Made by a program: the position numbers and the translations under genes. Below are positions 5,377 to 5,945 of a stretch of 5,945 nucleotides of DNA, piece after piece. Position 1 is the first letter of the stretch. Each line of letters begins with the position of its first letter. The stretch comes from Kiritimatiellia bacterium (GTDB lineage: Bacteria > Verrucomicrobiota > Kiritimatiellia > SLAD01): NCBI GenBank assembly GCA_007126995.1, contig SLAD01000190.1, positions 1-5,945 on the forward strand, written 5' to 3'. The notes below the pieces were generated by a model. That model was not told the origin of the DNA. It saw only the letters and a list, made by a program, of their open reading frames with translations, and searched no databases.

Positions 5377-5945
5377 TTGAACCCGCAGTTAAATAATGCC
5401 GAATGGTATGTGCTGACTTTGGTGTTGCCGGCCGATGTGGATGAGGAGCTGGTGGATGATCTCCGTGAATATACCGAGCGGGATGTCGTTCAGTTGAATC
5501 AACCCGAATCCGATCACACCTGGATTGAAATCTACTTTGATTGCCGTGAAGCGGCAGAAGCCGCGGAACATGCCTGCCGCGATTGGCCGTTCCCGATTCA
5601 GGCGACCGGGGTACGCCATTGCCGCAGTCGGGATTGGGAAGCCTTTTGGAAGCTCCACTTTACGTCCCGTCCGATTGGCGAGCGGCTATTCATCGTTCCT
5701 GACTGGGAATCGCAACCCGCAGTAGAGCAGGGACGATGTATTTTGCGTATCGTGCCAGGACTGAGCTTTGGCACCGGCGAACATTTTACCACACGTTTCT
5801 GTCTGGAGATGATCGATCGGCTCGCGCCTCCGGCCGGACCATGTCAGTCCATGTGGGATGTCGGTTGTGGCAGCGGCTTGCTGGCCGTGGCCGGCGCCGT
5901 ATTGGGCATGGAGGCGGTGTTAGGGACAGACAATGATCCGATCTG
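5377..5945 (+). CDS. prmA: Ribosomal protein L11 methyltransferase, N-terminal part (partial)
   Basis: This frame runs off the right edge after 189 codons. PrmA transfers methyl groups from S-adenosylmethionine to lysines and the N-terminus of ribosomal protein L11. Evidence: an N-terminal substrate-binding domain starting AEWYVLTLVLP; the linker motif DWEAFWKLHF at 86-95; then PGLSFGTGEHFTT at 127-139, equivalent to the usual DPGxAFGTGxHxTT; and the Rossmann SAM-binding loop WDVGCGSGLL at 160-169 with the acidic TDNDP at 184-188. The Asp before P-G is Val here. The start is TTG at 5377: the frame is closed by TAG at 5344-5346, no ATG or GTG occurs before 5407, and AGAGGA (5358-5363) lies 13 nt upstream, a long spacing. 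The start call is therefore less sure than the identity. Confidence 0.9.
   Translation, partial: MNPQLNNAEWYVLTLVLPADVDEELVDDLREYTERDVVQLNQPESDHTWIEIYFDCREAAEAAEHACRDWPFPIQATGVRHCRSRDWEAFWKLHFTSRPIGERLFIVPDWESQPAVEQGRCILRIVPGLSFGTGEHFTTRFCLEMIDRLAPPAGPCQSMWDVGCGSGLLAVAGAVLGMEAVLGTDNDPI

Overview
This window comes from a moderately GC-rich bacterial chromosome. All genes lie on the + strand. Gene content is mostly housekeeping: tryptophan biosynthesis, guanylate kinase, the ribonucleotide reductase repressor and ribosomal protein L11 methyltransferase. The Lys/Ala/Pro-rich histone H1-like protein and the variant PrmA motif (PGLSFGTG) would suit the Planctomycetes-Verrucomicrobia-Chlamydia group, perhaps Verrucomicrobiota. 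That placement is an inference from style of sequence, not something proved here.

Region 1 (1-3466) is a tightly packed run: the 3' end of trpC, then trpF, trpB, yicC and gmk. Each gene overlaps the next, by 16, 19, 4 and 4 nt, so they are probably one translationally coupled mRNA. The trp genes cover the indole-glycerol-phosphate steps (trpC, trpF) and the tryptophan synthase beta subunit (trpB). trpA is not next to trpB; its place is taken by yicC (an RNase-family protein) and gmk (GMP to GDP).

Region 2 (3467-4002) is a self-contained unit. It has a sigma70-like promoter, a 91-residue protein that is about half lysine (a histone H1-like DNA-binding tail), and a very clear intrinsic terminator. 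The coding part carries a perfect 50-nt internal direct repeat.

Region 3 (4003-4236) is non-coding. It holds several small hairpins and, directly upstream of nrdR, two sites that match the NrdR box. Their equivalent positions are 31 bp apart, the spacing expected for co-operative NrdR binding. This predicts that nrdR, and probably the genes after it, are autoregulated in response to ATP/dATP.

Region 4 (4237-5945) is nrdR, an unrecognised tryptophan-rich helical protein, and the 5' part of prmA starting at a TTG codon and running off the end. Gaps of 11 and 25 nt suggest one operon.

I found no mobile element, CRISPR array, tRNA, rRNA or toxin-antitoxin module, and no evidence of a wholly new system. 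The best leads are the tandem NrdR boxes, the unknown gene between nrdR and prmA, and the histone-like gene with its structured 3' end.
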